DNA of 39,379 bases from Cristatella mucedo (GCA_009760855.2 WPIO01000369.1:27501-66879); one strand, 5' to 3'. Counted from the stretch's first letter, positions 9,731 through 20,425 are shown. Translations and numbers: made by a program. Notes: generated by a model from the sequence alone, not told the origin.

Positions 9731-10029
9731 AATCCAGTCTCTTTAAGCATCGCAATTGGGTTTTCGTCGCCTGAGCCAGCTGGTCGGAAAGCTCTGCTTA
9801 CGAAATCCTTTCTCGTCTTTGCCGATGGCGAATTTCCTCACAGCTTACAGGGCGCTTACACTATCGATTGAGGAAAGGTTGACGACCGACATAGTACTGC
9901 TCGAAGCGCCCTACTCTAATGCTGGAGGCTGGTGTGAACTCCAAGTTTTCCTGGAAAGCCATCACCACTGAAGTTTCGTTCGCCCCCAGCAGTCATGATT
10001 GTAGTACGAGAAGAACATAAAGAAAAGGA
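9731..10029. other. intron DNA with an unassigned 71-residue frame
   Basis: The plus-strand frame at 9756-9971 (MGFRRLSQLVGKL start) matches nothing I recognise and has no splice support. Confidence 0.35.
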
Positions 10030-10161
10030 AGATAAGCATATAAAAGGCTTAATATAATTCATAATATATATTAATAAAATCCACAATATACATTATAATC
10101 CATAATATATATTAATATAATTCACAATACATATATATATATATATATTAATGCAATTCAT

Positions 10162-10196
<35 letters not shown>

Positions 10197-10215
10197 TAAT
10201 ATAATTCATAATATA
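10030..10215. repeat. AT-rich tandem repeat with TA tracts
   Basis: Variants of attaatataattcataata recur at least five times, interrupted by two (TA)n runs near 10130-10150 and 10167-10192. Confidence 0.8.
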
Positions 10216-10931
10216 TATTTTACAAGTATATAAACAAGCTCTTCGGGAAAGTGCATAGTGCTAAGTAATGTGTGCTGTTACGGGTGTGTGGGTCTATAGT
10301 GAGTGTTAAGTAATGCAAGTTTGTGGATTTCATAAGCAGATGCAGAGTCTCTTCTGCGTAGAAAAGGGTTAAGCCTAGGCTACCCTAGGCCATAAGCAGC
10401 CCGTGTTCAGGGACCTGCTCTGAGAGCCTCAATATAACTAAAGCCTACGAACTTCAGCCATTTTTATTTTGGCCGTGGGGCATACATGCCTCACCCCAGC
10501 GTTTTGATTGGTCGGCTGGTACAAGGTGATGACGTGTTAGTGGCTAGACCAAAGCAACCAGCCGTCCGACATGAGATCTTTTAAACTCGAAAATTGAAGA
10601 GGAATGGCAAGGAAGTAGACAGCGTCAGAGAAATGCTGGCTGTTTAAAGAGCAGGTCAGGCCTGGCACACAAGCGTTCGATCACGTCCGAGTATGGCCGC
10701 TGTGCAGCATACAATGGTCACATGCTACGCTTCCACAAAAAACTGCTGAGCCAGCCTTGCCACATTTTAATGCCGATTTCCGTGGCAGAAGCAAGCGAGT
10801 GGCAACCAGAGACTCGCACGGTTCACACCATGCCAGGGACAAAGGCTTTTCTATAAGAGCACTCCCCGTACCTCGGGTCCAACGCACCCAGCTACCATAT
10901 ATGACAGCGAGAGGCCGCGCTGACTCGTGGA
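10216..10931. other. intron DNA, nothing assigned
   Basis: No repeat, RNA or supported frame was recognised. A small palindrome gcctaggctaccctaggc lies at about 10373-10390. Confidence 0.4.
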
Positions 10932-11156
<225 letters not shown>

Positions 11157-11254
11157 AAAGCTGCTGCGGCCAGCCACGGCGTTCCGCTGCTGGTGGCAGG
11201 CATTCCTCGGCAGCAGCGTGGCACGCCCTCGAAGCTGCCGGAACTCAGCCTCAC

Positions 11255-11602
11255 CTTGATCGCCGGCCGCGGCACCGCCGCCGTCGGCGCCGGACACGAC
11301 ACCGTAGCCTCGCAGCTCGGCGCCCACGGCAGCGGCAAACACGGGCAGGCTGAAGCGGTTCATCTTGAATCCGATCTTGCCTCTCTGCACGGCTGCCATG
11401 TCTCGCTGCTGGTCGTCGCCACTGCTACCACCGTCGGGCGTCCACGGCTGCTGCGGCGACGTCCGCTGCCAGTCGCCGCTGCCCCCGCCGCGCTGCCGCC
11501 CCTCCGACGTTGCTGGCTGCGAGCCGTATGCATCGGCAGCTCCTGCTCTCGAGCCGCCGTCGTCCGCCTTCACGCTCGTGGATCTGGACGGCAGGCCAAG
11601 GC
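11255..11602 (-). CDS. tryptophan-motif gene, internal exon
   Basis: The exon is 348 bases, phase 1 at both ends. The donor is excellent (CAAG|GTGAGG). The chosen acceptor is ccaccttcggtag|GC; others nearby are possible. It encodes 116 residues, including AYGSQPATSEG, then GDWQRTSPQQPWTPD with two tryptophan motifs, an acidic SSGDDQQRD, and a basic segment RGKIGFKMNRFSLPVF. The AYGSQPATSEG...GDWQ stretch has a diverged duplicate at 14395-14525. No catalytic domain is visible; the sequence looks disordered with short linear motifs. Confidence 0.6.
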
Positions 11603-11699
11603 CTACCGAAGGTGGCACGGTTGAGTGCCAAGAAGGCGGCAAAATGGCGGTCGGCCAGTAGAGCCTACTGCCCGTGGACTCGCTCCGCTGAGTCATAGT

Positions 11700-12190
11700 A
11701 TCATTTTACACGTCTATAAAATGCCACTCCCGGAAGTGCTGATCACCATCTTTAAGTGTGACCGGAAGGATGCACGGACTTTTCTCACTTTAGTTAGTAG
11801 GGATACAAATGTTGCTTAAAGCTGTTTAATCAGCTAATCTATGTTTTTTCAGTTCGCACGCACCGAAAGTTTTTAAAATGTGGCCGCCTTCGCAGACTTA
11901 ACGTCAGTCGAGTCTCAGCTCGAGAGGCGCCCATTCCACTCAGCTTTCACTTTGCACTCACCTGTGCAATCGACATCGACTCAAACAGGAGCTCTCACGC
12001 GTCTGCACAAACTCACGTCGACTTGAGCACAGTTAACTTGTCCATTATTTATTATATCTAGGTTATCTAGCAAATCGAGATCTTATTAGTAGCTGCCGAG
12101 CAAGCCGAGGAGCGGGGACACAAGTCCTCACTCCTTCTTCATCTCTTTCTCTTGATCTCTCTCTCGACTCGATAACTGAAGGTAGTAATA
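11700..12190. other. intron DNA, nothing assigned
   Basis: No repeat family, RNA gene or supported exon was recognised. Confidence 0.4.
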
Positions 12191-12194
12191 TTAG

Positions 12195-12375
12195 TAGCAA
12201 TAATATTATCAAGTCCTTTTATAGCACAGCAAGAGAGCTTAAATCTCTATCCAGGCGCTTTGCAGTTTGCTGCTACAGGATGAGCTATAACAAAGAGCTT
12301 TAATGACCAGCAAGGTATGATGCTTGGAAAAGCATGCAACAGCACATAAGTATCATGCTTAAGGTCACGGGTTAG
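12195..12375 (-). mobile_element. L2-like tail, divergent family
   Basis: The minus strand reads ctgcaaagcgcctggatag, then a paired agctctcttgctgtgct phrase and an AATATTATTGCTAC-like tail. This is the same architecture as family B but with a different sequence. Confidence 0.6.
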
Positions 12376-12652
12376 TAAGGCATCCAGCTGGTGGCATGCA
12401 TTGGCTACACGCACGTGTGGGCGCATAAAGTGCACAGAAGAAAAAAACGACCACGTCACCGAACCGAATGGAACGCCACGCAGGCCTTCAGCTGGGACTT
12501 GAATGGTGAAAAGTCAATTATATCGGTAGTGACAGCAGCCGTCAGTGAGTGCCAGACATTTGATGCATACGTGCTGAGGACCAAATCACCAAACGATATC
12601 AATTTAGCAGAGGGGGAAGGAATGGCCAGACGACTGGAAGCTGTGTAGCAGG

Positions 12653-12780
12653 CACGTGAGACGTCACGTGACAGAAAGAGGGATGACGTGGGACAGGCAT
12701 GAACTCGAGAGGTCACGTGATCAGAGGAGCAAGGAAGTTGGACAGACAGGCACGTGAGAGATCACGTGAGAGATCACGTG
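12653..12780. promoter_or_regulatory. cluster of six CACGTG E-boxes
   Basis: CACGTG occurs at 12653, 12665, 12714, 12751, 12763 and 12775. Flanks are often TCACGTGA, and one site reads gTCACGTGAC, the CLEAR/M-box form bound by MiT/TFE and USF factors in vertebrates. Part of the cluster is a decayed tandem repeat (agaggagcaaggaagttgg / agaggggcgaggaagtcgg). It lies in the first large intron of the minus-strand gene. Regulatory function is inferred from density alone. Confidence 0.45.
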
Positions 12781-13074
12781 AGCAGAGGGGCGAGGAAGTC
12801 GGACGGGCTAAAGGTCGACAGGTGCGAGCGAGAGAAGCAACGAGCCGAACAACGATCTAGAGAGCGAATCATGAAGTCGATTCAATGAAGTCGATTCAAA
12901 ATCCTGAAGTCAATTCAAAATTCAAAACTCAAGAGTGACGTTTTGTAATGTGGCAGCTACGCTGCTGACGACATGGTCAACAAGGTGCCGAGTTTTGGGC
13001 CACTCCTAGACAATCAACAGCGTGCAGTCTCGAGTCCTAAATAGAGAAAAAGTTGCAGTAATCTAGAGATGTAA

Positions 13075-13330
13075 TAATAATAATAATAATAATAATGCAC
13101 TTGATAAAGTGCCCTCAGAGAACTCAATCTCTCTCTCTAGGTGCTTTACATTTTCTGAAAAGGGAAATACAATTGAATGGTGAGTAATATCATGCTTGAT
13201 AAACAAACAAAATTAATAACATGGTTAGGGATGACATGCACAGGGGCAGCATGCAAATGCGGCTAGTGGCAGCACGCAGCAGTGTCAGCATGCACAGAGA
13301 CAACAGCACAGAGGCAACATCACAAACTAG
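13075..13330 (-). mobile_element. L2-like LINE tail, family B
   Basis: It starts with an AATAATAATAAT tail, then ttgataaagtgccctcagagaactcaatc, and matches the 1480-1800 copy through the catgcttgataaac and tgcatgct phrases. Confidence 0.8.
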
Positions 13331-13711
13331 TTTTAACTAGTTTTGTGGTCATCATCATCATGATGGGGATGACGGCGATGATTACGACGGTAATGATAAT
13401 AATAATAATGACATTTGCGTCTAAGATCTAACTAAATCTCTTCTTAGGCTACATCTGCTGGTAGAAGACAAAAACCGGAGATGTGAGGCACCTCTGAAGT
13501 CACTTATACTTGTTACTAAAGAGCTCACAAAATCCAAGCAGTTTAGCCGTGCGTACTCTGTATGTGGTGAGTGGCCACTCGCCAGCAGGCTTAGGTTTTT
13601 TGAACTATTGAGCTATCTAACATTGACAACTAGATTAAGAGAAGAAAAGAAAGAAAAAAGAATAGCGAAGACATGAGGGAAGAGGAGTAGAAAGAAGGAG
13701 AGAAAGAGAGA
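13331..13711. other. intron DNA, no gene seen
   Basis: A small palindrome aaactagttttaactagttt (13324-13343) opens it, followed by an AATAATAATAAT phrase near 13400. Nothing coding was recognised. Confidence 0.4.
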
Positions 13712-13990
13712 TAATGTAATGCATCTTCGTATGTAACTCCACAAAGTCATAAAGACCATGTGGGTGTTACGCAGGACAGTTTTGTATAGCACACTCACAG
13801 CGTAAGCGGCTTTCGGTACGCATTCGGTGGCCAACAGACTTCGTCTCACGCAACACAGAAAAAGTGGGAAGCATAGCAGAGTCAGGAGAGCAGTTGAGGT
13901 AGTGAGTAGCATAGAAGTAGCAGCTAAGGACCGCTGAAAAGGATGTGCCATAGCCGGCAGTAGGAGAGTAATTGTCGTTGCGTAAGAATT
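13712..13990 (-). mobile_element. LINE family A 3' fragment
   Basis: The minus-strand sequence matches the final 280 bases of the 8830-9505 copy, from the actctcctactgccg region to the tgcattacatt tail. Confidence 0.85.
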
Positions 13991-14063
13991 ATAAAGAGAA
14001 GCAGGGCATATAGTCAGAGTGTGCGTGCGTGCCCATTCGTCATTCGTGACGAAGAGGCAGGAG

Positions 14064-14089
14064 GGGGAGAGATAGAAAGTGAGAGAGAA

Positions 14090-14176
<87 letters not shown>

Positions 14177-14242
14177 AGGAGACAGAGAGAGTGAGAGAGA
14201 AAGAGAGACAGGGAGGAAGAGAGAGTGAGAGAGAAAGAGAGC
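14064..14242. repeat. long (GA)n tract, UC on the gene strand
   Basis: About 180 bases of GAGAGA with GACAGA and GAAAGA interruptions, in the first large intron of the minus-strand gene. Confidence 0.95.
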
Positions 14243-14394
14243 GATAGGCGAATACAAAATGGGACGCTCAAACACGGACAGAGAGGCAGATACACACACG
14301 AACCGCACGCTTGCAGGTAGGCGCTAGCACGTGTGCACGCGAAAGGAAGCACAAAAGCACAGCTGCAACGGCAGCAGCAGCCGCTGGAGCAAGC

Positions 14395-14525
14395 TGCAGC
14401 CACCATCGCCCGCTGCGGCAGCGACAGCTGCGATGGCATCTGCTGCCAGTCGCCGCCTTGCTGCCACCCCTCCGATATCGCAGGCTGTGAGCCAAACGCG
14501 TTGCTTGCACTCATCGCCTGAGAGG
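14395..14525 (-). pseudogene. relic duplicate of an exon segment
   Basis: The minus strand encodes AFGSQPAISEGWQQGGDWQQ, a clear match to AYGSQPATSEGRQRGGGSGDWQ inside the exon at 11255-11602. After GDWQQ the two copies diverge and this one loses the acidic and basic parts. I found no phase-1 donor that would let it splice like the others. It is probably a partial tandem duplication that decayed, or an alternative extension of the exon at 14544-14766. Confidence 0.55.
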
Positions 14526-14543
14526 CGCTGCAAGCGAGCGCAC

Positions 14544-14766
14544 CTTTCATCGACGACTTTAGCTTTCCCACAAGCCCCTGCACTTTCCGCTCCACTCGGG
14601 ATGCGCTGTCCGACCGGATGAGAGTGGCCTCGTTGCCACCAATCGGCTCCCAATCGGTGGATCCGTCGCCCGCATCGAGCTGCTGGTCGCCGCCGCTGCC
14701 TCCAGGCAGATCGTCGGAGAGCGTCAGCGGTTGTGCAGACTCGCGTGCCGGCCTTAGTCGCCGCAT
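14544..14766 (-). CDS. tryptophan-motif gene, first well-supported exon
   Basis: The frame is open from an ATG at 14766 to a phase-1 donor AAAG|GTGCGC at 14544/14543. It encodes acidic PLTLSDDLPGGSGGDQQ, the motif STDWEPIGGNE, and a basic possible amphipathic segment RVERKVQGLVGKLKSSMK. This is the same W-motif plus basic-helix order as in later exons. An in-frame TGA lies about 30 bases upstream of this ATG, so either translation starts here (context gcaggATGc, moderate) or an internal acceptor (atctgcctggag|GC, exon start 14699) joins it to the upstream exon at 15177-15234 in phase 1. If it starts at 14766, the full product is about 534 residues. Confidence 0.55.
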
Positions 14767-15176
14767 CCTGCGAGCTCGTCTGCCCGCCCTCCTTCAGGCC
14801 GTCTCCGTCACGGCGAGCGCCTCGGCGGCTGCTGCTGCTGCATGCGGCCGAGACGAAACGACGACGTCGACGGCTGAAATAATGCCACGAAGTCAGGGCA
14901 GTCCGCAGCGCAGTCTCAGTGGACAAGTGTATAGGCCGCGAAGCGTCAGGCCGCTACCGCCACCACCACCACCACCACCATGCGACAAGGTCAGCGTTTG
15001 TCGACAGCAACCTTTTTGCAGCCAAAATGCAATGATGCAAAAATAAAATTTGCAAATTAACCAACGTGCGCATTTTTGCAGCCAAAATTGCAACGTTGCA
15101 AACACTGGCCAGCTAGTGGGACTAGCTAATCTGCTTCGCAAGTGCCCTCGTCGTCGTCTGCGGCACTGCACGAAAC

Positions 15177-15234
15177 CTTCCGAGAGCGATAGCACAGACA
15201 GCTCGGAACCGGAATCCAGCTCGAAGCCGAGCAT
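15177..15234 (-). CDS. possible first coding exon of the tryptophan-motif gene
   Basis: An ATG in a perfect Kozak setting (gccaccATGc) opens a frame MLGFELDSGSELSVLSLSE that reaches GAAG|GTTTCG in phase 1, matching the phase of all other junctions. The donor is weak after GT, and the opposite strand is also open here (a Ser/Glu-rich frame), so this exon is uncertain. It lies in a GC-rich block that could be the promoter region. Confidence 0.35.
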
Positions 15235-15332
15235 GGTGGCTCGGCCGGTCCAAAAGGAGCCAAAGGTCCAGAGATTTGCCGTCAGGCCACACAGCGACGG
15301 CACAGTGTCGAGCAGCCGCGGCGCCTCTCCTT

Positions 15333-15377
15333 CTCGAGGTGGACGCCCGATCCGGGCGATCGGGCGTCCACCTCGAG
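15333..15377. repeat. perfect 20-bp inverted repeat
   Basis: Arms 15333-15352 and 15358-15377 are exact reverse complements (ctcgaggtggacgcccgatc) around a 5-base loop. It sits about 100 bases upstream of the possible first exon. Confidence 0.95.
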
Positions 15378-15521
15378 GCCAAAGGTTGCAGCATGCATGC
15401 TGGACGTGGCGGCCTCGAGTGAGGATCCAAAAGAACTGCCTCAGCCTCAGACAACAGGACCGATCGCATTAATCGAGGACTGGGGCATCTGTGGGGCTCA
15501 AGAGGGAGTGGGGGCGGGGCG

Positions 15522-15750
15522 TTCCGGTTCGTGCGGCCACAAGCTGCTACAGCCGCTGCCGAGTTCATTGGAAAAAAGGCAAAAGATTTTGCTCATTGTA
15601 AAAATGTCTGATCACATTCAACTCCTGCTTCGACGCTTTGGTTCGTGTGGCCAAGCGGCTACGGCCGAGGCCTAGATTTTGCATTGGTTTTGCATTTGGC
15701 TAGAGTTTGCATTTTGATCAAAATTTGGAAAAAATGTCTGATAACATTTT
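15522..15750. repeat. diverged tandem duplication of about 115 bp
   Basis: The order ggttcgtgcggccacaagc ... aaaaatgtctgatcacatt (first copy) recurs as ggttcgtgtggccaagcgg ... aaaaaatgtctgataacatt (second copy). A separate 30-bp direct repeat (ttttgcagccaaaa) lies at 15014-15045 and 15073-15104. Confidence 0.75.
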
Positions 15751-15797
15751 TTTCATCTTCACAGGGTTTCCGTTCGGCAGGCTCTCAGAGGTCTCGT

Positions 15798-15892
15798 TCT
15801 CTATCTCTCTCTCTTTCTGTCTGTCTCTATGTCCGTCTCTTTTTCTGTCGCTGTCTGTCTCTCTCTTTCTGTCTGTCTCTCTCCTCCTACAC
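15798..15892. repeat. CT/TCTG-rich simple tract
   Basis: Mixed CTCT and CTGTCTGT units over about 95 bases. Confidence 0.85.
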
Positions 15893-16654
15893 TCTTCAAC
15901 TCCCCACCCGTGGGGTCAACCAAGGGCCTGTTTTGAGCAGGTGACACCCGGAGGCAGGCGACTTTATTTTGCCAATGTGATTGATGGTCGGTCGGGCTAT
16001 ATATTATGCTGGTGCTTGCAAATACCGGCCAGCCACTGCACACCATTCGACCGTTGGCTTGCCCTGCCAGCAGTCAGCCGGCTGCGGGCTTTTGTCTTGT
16101 TGGCCATGCGGGCTCACAATGCCCTTGCCGTCGCTGGCCAGCAGGACTGGATGCACAACCTTGTGCAACAATGCTATAACAATGCTAATGTTAACAATGC
16201 TATAGATTTTTGCTATTTTAAGACTATAGTTTTATTGAAGTTCACGTCTATTATTAAGCAGTAACAGGCTATGATAGCTGGCGAACGACAATCAGCAGGT
16301 TTTTCCAATCAATCTACAGCTGGGCATTGGTTTTCGAGCAAGCATCGTGTCGGTTCGAGGACCATCATGACAGCGGCCACGCTCACCGTATCTAGTATCC
16401 CCAGAACACAAGCTTAAAGGGTATGGCCGGCCAAATAGGCCAACGTGATCAACAATAACACTTTGGGAGGGCGAGGCATAGGGTCGAAGTTAACCCTTCT
16501 GAATATATAAAAAACTCACGTTCTTCAATCAAGCTCCTAGACAAAAATTCGACTAAGAACGGCTAGCACAATACATTTACGAAGCAGAATGCACTTATGC
16601 AACACCATTCTCTCTGCGCCCGATGCAAGGCCATCACCCAACACTTGTGCGAAA
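15893..16654. other. intergenic, nothing assigned
   Basis: A plus-strand frame runs through this stretch out of the CT tract, but it has no family match or exon boundaries. No RNA gene was seen. Confidence 0.35.
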
Positions 16655-16815
16655 AATAAATGAATACATAAAATTCATTTGTATAGCACCCTAAGAGAAC
16701 TTAATCCCTATTCAGGGGCGTCACATATGCCTCAGGACTCGAGCCCACGACCTCAGCCAGACCTTCCTCGGGGCTAGCACCTTAACCGCTAGCATTCACG
16801 GTTGGCAAGGCCGGG
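16655..16815 (-). mobile_element. tRNA-derived SINE
   Basis: The reverse complement has the same order as the 2264-2425 copy: a head with ggttaaggtgcta, a B-box-like gtcgtgggctcgagtcc, a taagttctcttagggtgct phrase and an ATTTATTTAT-type tail (at 16655). Confidence 0.75.
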
Positions 16816-17654
16816 TATCAATCATCACCGTGAAGTATGCCAGCAACCGGTAATGCTGGACGGCCAGCCAACGCATGTCTATACATGCACGAAGTCTTCG
16901 AAGGCAAGCAACAGTTCCACGAATCCCGAGAAAAACCCAGAATGGCTCAGACACAAGGGAGTGCATTCCATACAAGTAGGCTCGGCCACCACATTAACGG
17001 CAGCATCAGCAGGCAATCTGGATGCACCGCTTTCAAGAATCCCCTCGCCAGAAGTCTGCCAAAAACTAGATCCAGGTCTTGATCATGATCATTACCATTT
17101 TCAAGAATCCTCAAGGATACTCTTAATATATTTCTTTAGAATCTTTCAAGTATCCTCTCGCTCATTCGATCGCCACATCAGAGCTCAATAGCTCCACAGT
17201 TAAGCCTGCTAAGACTTTCAGCTTGGTACCATTACCGAAAATCCGCTCCTGCTTGAATTAAAATATATCATTCATCTGCACGGCGCCCAAAGAGAACTTG
17301 ACCTTGACCACCGGACCAAACCGGATTCCCACAGCCAAACTGGTCCACACTATTTTGCGATTTTTTCGCCGAATGGACTTTTGTACGCGTCTAGTAGTGC
17401 AGGTCTTCCTGCCTGCGCTATTAATAAGACACGGTCGGTTGGTGCGAGCCACTGCTGCTGCTATGCTTGTCTGTCGTGAACGTCTGGCAACTGCCAAATC
17501 TATGCACCACCTCTCACCGACTGATCGCACATGCTGGCAGGCCAACGGGCGGCCGGCGCATCATCGCCTGTAAGTTCAATCACTCACTTTTAGGTCACAT
17601 CGTTCTCTTGCTCTTTTTGCCTTCGTCATTGACAATTTATTATCTTCTGCCTAC
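16816..17654. other. intergenic, nothing assigned
   Basis: A short minus-strand SINE-body remnant may lie at 17265-17310. No supported gene was recognised. Confidence 0.35.
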
Positions 17655-17800
17655 ATATAGCTCTACCACTCGCCGCTCTACTGACTTCCGTCGCTTGGCT
17701 GTGCATCGAGCGAGCCTGAAAACCTCCGGAGACCGGGCTTTCAGTTCGCGTTTGCTCCCAACGGCTCGAACACTCTCCCGAGAGACTCGCCTGTGACGTG
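17655..17800 (+). mobile_element. decayed LINE RT C-terminus, third family
   Basis: The frame reads RASLKTSGDRAFSS, matching the LKTxGDRAFS block of L2/CR1-group RTs. The expected APRLWNSLPERL continues only in another frame (SQRLEHSPERL), so a frameshift has occurred. It differs in sequence from the copies at 320 and 8830. Confidence 0.6.
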
Positions 17801-18231
17801 CCCTGGCTTGACTACATTACAAACAAAGCTTAAAGCCCACGAGCTCCTCACAGCAGTCGCTTCGTCCGAGCGAATTGTCATTTGTGTGCTCATGCACACT
17901 GACACTGCGCAGGCTGTCACTTACCAATCGGCATGCCTCCCTCTTTTATAGGAGTATGCAGAGTGCTCGGAGAGGGATTTTAGGCAAGTGCTTCGAAGTG
18001 AAGGCTGCAGACAAGGTGAACACCCACATTCCATCTCTATCTCCATCTCGCTAAATCTCTCCCTAAATTTTTCAAGCACTGACTCTCTGCAGCCGTGCCT
18101 CGACGAGGGGTCCGTCTGCGCAAATGGACAAGATTAGTTCTTAGAGGCAGCCCCCAGCACGATGACATTTGCACAGATGATAAAACAAGATAGGCATGCA
18201 TACTAGCACATGCACGCACAATACCTCATAG

Positions 18232-18233
<2 letters not shown>
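17801..18233. other. intergenic, no gene seen
   Basis: No repeat family or supported frame was recognised before the CA tract. Confidence 0.4.
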
Positions 18234-18276
<43 letters not shown>

Positions 18277-18293
18277 CACACTCACACATACAT

Positions 18294-18361
<68 letters not shown>

Positions 18362-18388
18362 TCACGCGAGCGCACGCACACACACTAC
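18234..18388. repeat. (CA)n microsatellite
   Basis: About 155 bases of CA with CGCA, CTCA and CATA interruptions. Confidence 0.95.
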
Positions 18389-18619
18389 TCAAACACTCCA
18401 CCGATGGCACCCCCAGGCATAAATCGCTAACACCAGGCATATGGTCAGCTTGCTCTGGGCTTGCTGAAGCTGGGAAAGCAGCAGGATGCTGGACCAATTT
18501 AGCATGCCCACTTTTGCACCGTCGTAGAGTTTCCTTATTAAAGGAGATACGATCAAAGGAGCTGCCCTAATGTGGACTGGTCAGCGTACCTCGTTGATCT
18601 GCAACCACTAACCATTCGA

Positions 18620-18715
18620 TCGTGCTTCCTTAGCAGCACATGTAAAGTGCCTAGAAAGAGATTGACTCCTCCGAGGGTGTAATATCAAATGTATTATTAT
18701 TATATTATTATCTGG
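18620..18715 (+). mobile_element. L2-like LINE tail, family B
   Basis: It matches agcacatgtaaagtgcctagaaagagattga and ends in TATTATTATATTATTA. Confidence 0.75.
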
Positions 18716-19186
18716 TGAAGCCTGATCGTTGCTCTACAGTTGGATGAGCTCATTTAAAGGTGTATACATATGTGGGTGAACGAAAGTTGGTTTAATCTTT
18801 GCAAGTGCGCCTCATGCATAATCTGCAGTGGGGCTGGTACCGTATTCTATGGCCACTTTTGTTGAAGGCAGTCTCATCCGGCAAGCGTCACTATTGATCG
18901 GTTGGTCATGCCGTTTCGGCCTGACTTAAGTAGAAACTTGGTCATCTGTGTCAGCACGATTGGGTAGAGTCTGTACCGTTTTCTCAGGCCCACGGTTCGA
19001 GATGATGTGGCCAGCGGGAATCGGTCTGCCTCGCCTTGGCTTTATTCAGCTATAGCTGGCAGGTCATGTCAAGCCTGCTCCTCTTCGGCATTCCTAACAG
19101 CTGACATCATATGTCGTTAGCTGCAAGTATGCCAAGCGTCTGATGCAATGCATGCATCTAGTCACTATTCCCACCAGATTGCCAAC
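18716..19186. other. intergenic, nothing assigned
   Basis: No repeat or supported frame was recognised. Confidence 0.35.
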
Positions 19187-19340
19187 CGGGGAGGGGGAGG
19201 AGGAGGAGAAGGAGGAGGAGGAGGAGGAGGAGGAGGAGGAGGAGGAGGAGGAGGAGGAGGAGGAGGAGGAGGAGGAGGAGGAGGAGGAGGAGGAGGAGGA
19301 GGAGGGGGAGCAGCAGCAGCATCAGCAGCAGCATCAGCAG
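19187..19340. repeat. (GGA)n tract with CAGCAT-type trailer
   Basis: About 120 bases of GGA followed by cagcagcagcatcagcagc. The long poly-Glu, poly-Gly and poly-Pro frames across it are only consequences of the repeat. Confidence 0.95.
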
Positions 19341-20149
19341 GCTTCCCAGCTCCAGAGGGCCTGGCTGGGAAGCAGAGCCAGGATATCAGAAACCGGCTCA
19401 CCACATTGATGCCCTGCGACCCGTATGAAACTCTGTACAATGGGAGCTTCTCAACCGTCGGCCACACTGCTTGGGAGGGGGTTGGGCTGCAGCAAATAGG
19501 GGGAGTGGCAGAAGAGGGGGCGATGCAGAAAGAGCTACCCAACAAGGACAATTAAAGGTCAAGGCCGATCGAGAGGCCTCATTTATATAGCAGCAGAAGT
19601 TCCTCAAAGGCCTGCTGCACGACACAGACCCCGGACCTAGGTCGTGAAGTGCTTGCTAGCACCATGCCTATCTGCTAGGGGCCAGGGTAACTGCTCATGG
19701 GCAGGGTACCGGCAGGGCCTCATCTTGAAGCTAGAAAAATCCAGATTGCTTGTTCACAGCAAACACTTCACAGCTGCAGTATCAATCACATGTTACTCAG
19801 GTTCACTGGGGGGGGGGGTTAGGGGTTAAGGGTGCTGGGGGTGACTGCTGGTAAGGCGATCAGCTCCATTCCAGCTCCACCATTCTGCCATCCTCCATCT
19901 ATGCAGAGCCTGGTATAATGTAATTCAGGCCCCAAGGTAGCGGCCGGCCGGTCACCTTTATGCCGACCGAGCCTCAGGCTTAGCAGCATTCAGGCTCAGC
20001 AGGTCTGCTTGCCCACCACAGCCAGGCCAGGCATCGTGCCAACTCCTGCTTCTCTCAATCTAATCGCTTGGCTACATACATGGCTAGGTGCGATAAGTTC
20101 AAAGCATTATGCTGTCACTGGTCATCGTCGGAGAATGATTGCATCTCCC
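19341..20149. other. intergenic, G-rich run at 19808-19845
   Basis: The phrase cgagaggcctcatttatatagca at about 19568 recurs near 20555 with one change, so it is probably the end of another repeat family. A G-rich stretch at 19808-19845 has four or more G runs. No gene was recognised. Confidence 0.45.
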
Positions 20150-20425
20150 TGATTTGGTCCAGGGGTAAGGTGCTCGCCTTGGACAACCGAGGTCGTGGGC
20201 TCGAGCCCTTCGGCACGTGTGAAACTTCTGGATAGACATTCGGTCCGTTTGGGACGCTATGCAAATGCTGCACTGACGTGGCCCAGTGGCCAAGGTGTTC
20301 ACCTCAAACCAAGGTCAAGGTAATTGTATCTGATGACCGAGGTCGTGGACTTGAACCGCATCGTGGCTTACGTGAATCGCCTAAATAGAGATTAAGTTCT
20401 CTCAAGGCACTATGCAAATGAATTA
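20150..20425 (+). mobile_element. two tRNA-SINE units in tandem
   Basis: The first unit (about 20150-20275) has ggtccaggggtaaggtgctc and gtcgtgggctcgagccc. The second (about 20276-20425) has gcccagtggccaaggtgttc, gtcgtggacttgaaccgc and the taagttctctcaaggcac body. Both point the same way and abut, so this is a SINE dimer or an insertion of one into the tail of the other. Confidence 0.7.

Noticed and set aside
15050-15472. Plus-strand Ser/Glu-rich frame opposite the possible first exon
   Set aside because: It looks fairly natural (SESDSTDSSEPESSSK) but has no start or splice context, and its second half reads through the perfect palindrome. It remains an alternative to the minus-strand exon at 15177-15234.
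18210-18570. His/Thr-repeat frame in the CA tract
   Set aside because: It is a simple consequence of (CA)n. The same applies to 21114-21617 and 20410-20595.
19143-19555. Poly-Glu, poly-Gly and poly-Pro proteins across 19.2 kb
   Set aside because: All three come from one (GGA)n repeat read in different frames.
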